From Lysobacter sp. K5869 (lineage in GTDB: Bacteria; Pseudomonadota; Gammaproteobacteria; Xanthomonadales; Xanthomonadaceae): a stretch of 64,000 nt of DNA. Location: positions 186,001 through 250,000 of the forward strand of contig NZ_CP072597.1 of assembly GCF_018847975.1 (NCBI RefSeq), in the 5' to 3' direction. The translations under genes and the position numbers were made by a program. Of this stretch, positions 62,514 through 64,000 are shown in pieces. Every line of letters starts with the position of its first letter. The first letter of the stretch is position 1. The notes below the pieces were generated by a model. That model saw only the letters and a list, made by a program, of their open reading frames with translations, did no database searches and was not told where the DNA came from.

Positions 62514-64000
62514 TCAGGCGTCGCCCGAACCGATCGCGCGCGCGATCGCCGCGGCCACCTGCTCGCGCCGATACGGCTTGCGCAACAGATCGAAGGCCTC
62601 GCCCGCATTCGCGGTTTCGGTCTCGTAGCCGGAGGTCAGCACCACCGGCAAGCGCGGCCGCAAGCGCCGCGCCGCCGCGGCCAGCTCCTTGCCGTTCATG
62701 CCTTCGCCGAGCATGACGTCGCTGAACATCACCGCCGCTTCGCCCTCGCCCGCCAGATAGCGCAAGGCCTCGCCGGCGCTGCCGACCGCGACCGCGCGAT
62801 AGCCCGACGCGCGCAGGAACGCCAGCGCGATCGCCCGCACCGCCGCGTCGTCTTCGACCACCAGCACGGTTTCGCCGCGCCCCGGCGCGTGCGCGCCGCC
62901 CGCCGGCGCCGGCGCGGCCGCGGGCGCGCGCGCGGCGGGCAGGAACAATTCGACTCGCGTGCCGTAGCCCAAGGCGCTGTCGATGCGCAGGTCGCCGCCG
63001 CTCTGCTTGGCGAAGCCGTACACCATGCTCAGGCCCAGGCCGCTGCCGCGCCCGGCTTCCTTGGTGGTGAAAAACGGTTCCATCGCCCGCGCCAAGGTTT
63101 CCGGGGCCATGCCGCGGCCGGTGTCGGCGACGACGACGCGCAGATAATCGCCTTCGGCCAGCTCGCTCCCGTCGTCGCGCGCCGCGACCTCGAAGACGCT
63201 GGCGTCGATGGCGATCTCGCCGCCGCGCGGCATCGCGTCGCGCGCGTTGAGCGCGAGATTCAGCAGCGCGGCTTCCAGTTGGCCCGGGTCGGCGTAGGCC
63301 GCGGCCAGCGGCGCGGCGCAGTGCACATGCAGGTGCACGCTGTCGCCGAGCGTGCGTTTGAGCATGCTCTCGACATCGCGCAGCAAGGCCGGCACGTCGA
63401 CCGCGCGCGGGCTCAGGCGCTGCCGCCGCGCAAACGCGAGCAGCTTGCCGGTGAGTTCGGCGCCGCGGCCGACCGAGCGCAGCGCGCTGGCGATCAGTTC
63501 GCCGGCCTCGGGCTTGTCGCCGCATTCCAGTTCCAGCAACTGCAAGCTGCCGGACATCACCGTAAGCAGGTTGTTGAAATCGTGGGCGATGCCGCCGGTG
63601 AGCTGGCCGATGGCGTCCAGCCGCTGCGAATGCGCGAGTTGTTCCTCGGTGCGGCGGCGCTGCACGAACGCGGCGGTGAGGTTGGCGACCGAACGCAGCA
63701 AGTGCAGCGCATCGTGATCGAAGTGGCGCGGCCGCGGCGCGCGCGCCAGCAGCGCGCCCATCGGCCGGCCGCGGTCGAGCAACGGCACCAGCACGCCGCT
63801 GCCGGCGGCCGCGGGCAAGGCGAAGCGCGGCGCGTCGGCACTGGCGAAATCTTCGGTCACCGCGGTTTCGCCCGCGCCGATGCCGGCCAGCAACGCCGCT
63901 TCGTCCAAGGCTGCGCCGCCGTCGTCGAGGCCGACACCGGCGCGGATTTCCACGCTCTGGCGGTCGCTGGAGACGAACAGCACCGCCACGGTCGGAATAT
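62514..64000 (-). CDS. Hybrid histidine kinase with GAF and receiver domains (5' end beyond the window)
   Basis: At least 495 residues, open at the window edge. In order: a GAF domain (about residues 1-110 of the visible part, SGVLVPLLDRGRPMGALLA), HisKA with H-box GGIAHDFNNLLTVMSG, HATPase with N-box LNLALNARDAMPRGG, G1 VADTGRGMAPETL and G2 GSGLGLSMVYGFAKQSGG, then a C-terminal receiver (VLVVEDDAAVRAI, phosphoacceptor in MFSDVMLGEGMNG, Lys in LRKPY). Cytoplasmic sensing via GAF is likely. It lies 45 bp after the Crp/Fnr gene on the opposite strand, convergent with it. Confidence 0.9.
   Translation of the reverse strand, partial: IPTVAVLFVSSDRQSVEIRAGVGLDDGGAALDEAALLAGIGAGETAVTEDFASADAPRFALPAAAGSGVLVPLLDRGRPMGALLARAPRPRHFDHDALHLLRSVANLTAAFVQRRRTEEQLAHSQRLDAIGQLTGGIAHDFNNLLTVMSGSLQLLELECGDKPEAGELIASALRSVGRGAELTGKLLAFARRQRLSPRAVDVPALLRDVESMLKRTLGDSVHLHVHCAAPLAAAYADPGQLEAALLNLALNARDAMPRGGEIAIDASVFEVAARDDGSELAEGDYLRVVVADTGRGMAPETLARAMEPFFTTKEAGRGSGLGLSMVYGFAKQSGGDLRIDSALGYGTRVELFLPAARAPAAAPAPAGGAHAPGRGETVLVVEDDAAVRAIALAFLRASGYRAVAVGSAGEALRYLAGEGEAAVMFSDVMLGEGMNGKELAAAARRLRPRLPVVLTSGYETETANAGEAFDLLRKPYRREQVAAAIARAIGSGDA

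Overview
The window is very GC-rich chromosomal DNA from a gammaproteobacterium of the Xanthomonadaceae/Lysobacteraceae, most likely Lysobacter or a close relative. The pointers are the atp-glmU-glmS gene series, YajQ, DUF1415, DUF2884 and CydP family members, the xanthomonad-type repeat beginning CTGTAGGAGCG, and a secreted Endo H-like GH18 enzyme. No rRNA, tRNA, CRISPR array, integrase or insertion sequence was recognised. The genus is an inference from gene content.

Region by region. 1-13 kb: the 3'-truncated glmS (minus strand), then a plus-strand block with a MacAB-like tripartite efflux operon (adaptor, 67-aa ORF, ATPase, two FtsX-type permeases), a DUF885 metallopeptidase, a sigma-54-dependent two-component system and a secreted endo-beta-N-acetylglucosaminidase. 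A near-consensus sigma-54 promoter lies before the efflux operon, so this looks like a self-regulated export/stress module placed between glmU and glmS. 13-25.5 kb: glmU, a Gtr-type trio (GT-C-like membrane protein, GtrB-like and GtrA-like proteins) and the complete F1Fo ATP synthase operon atpIBEFHAGDC with its promoter and terminator. 25.5-34.6 kb: a DUF2061 gene under a perfect Fur-box palindrome, an outer-membrane barrel protein, a pyruvate dehydrogenase E2/E3 pair with an unrelated secreted protein between them, a DUF2884 lipid-associated-type protein, OmpW and a two-domain VOC protein.

34.7-49.3 kb: mostly housekeeping and accessory metabolism: DMT exporter, YahK-type alcohol dehydrogenase, YajQ, DUF1415, the overlapping rsmC-like/rsuA/HAD operon, a TspO-like protein, the ybbP/ybbA/tesA group, D-amino acid dehydrogenase (apparently starting at ATC) and a haloalkane dehalogenase. 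49.3-56 kb: small secreted proteins, a pcaD-like enol-lactonase divergent from a LysR regulator, a second LysR gene divergent from a VOC-SDR pair, and a LysE exporter.

56-64 kb: a low-oxygen module. It holds cydPABX-ybgE (cytochrome bd oxidase), a universal stress protein, a cysteine-free and internally deleted class II ribonucleotide reductase homologue, and a Crp/Fnr regulator that lacks the usual Fnr cysteines. Three TTGAT-N4-(A/G)TCAA boxes sit at the positions expected for class II Fnr activation. The window ends inside a hybrid histidine kinase.
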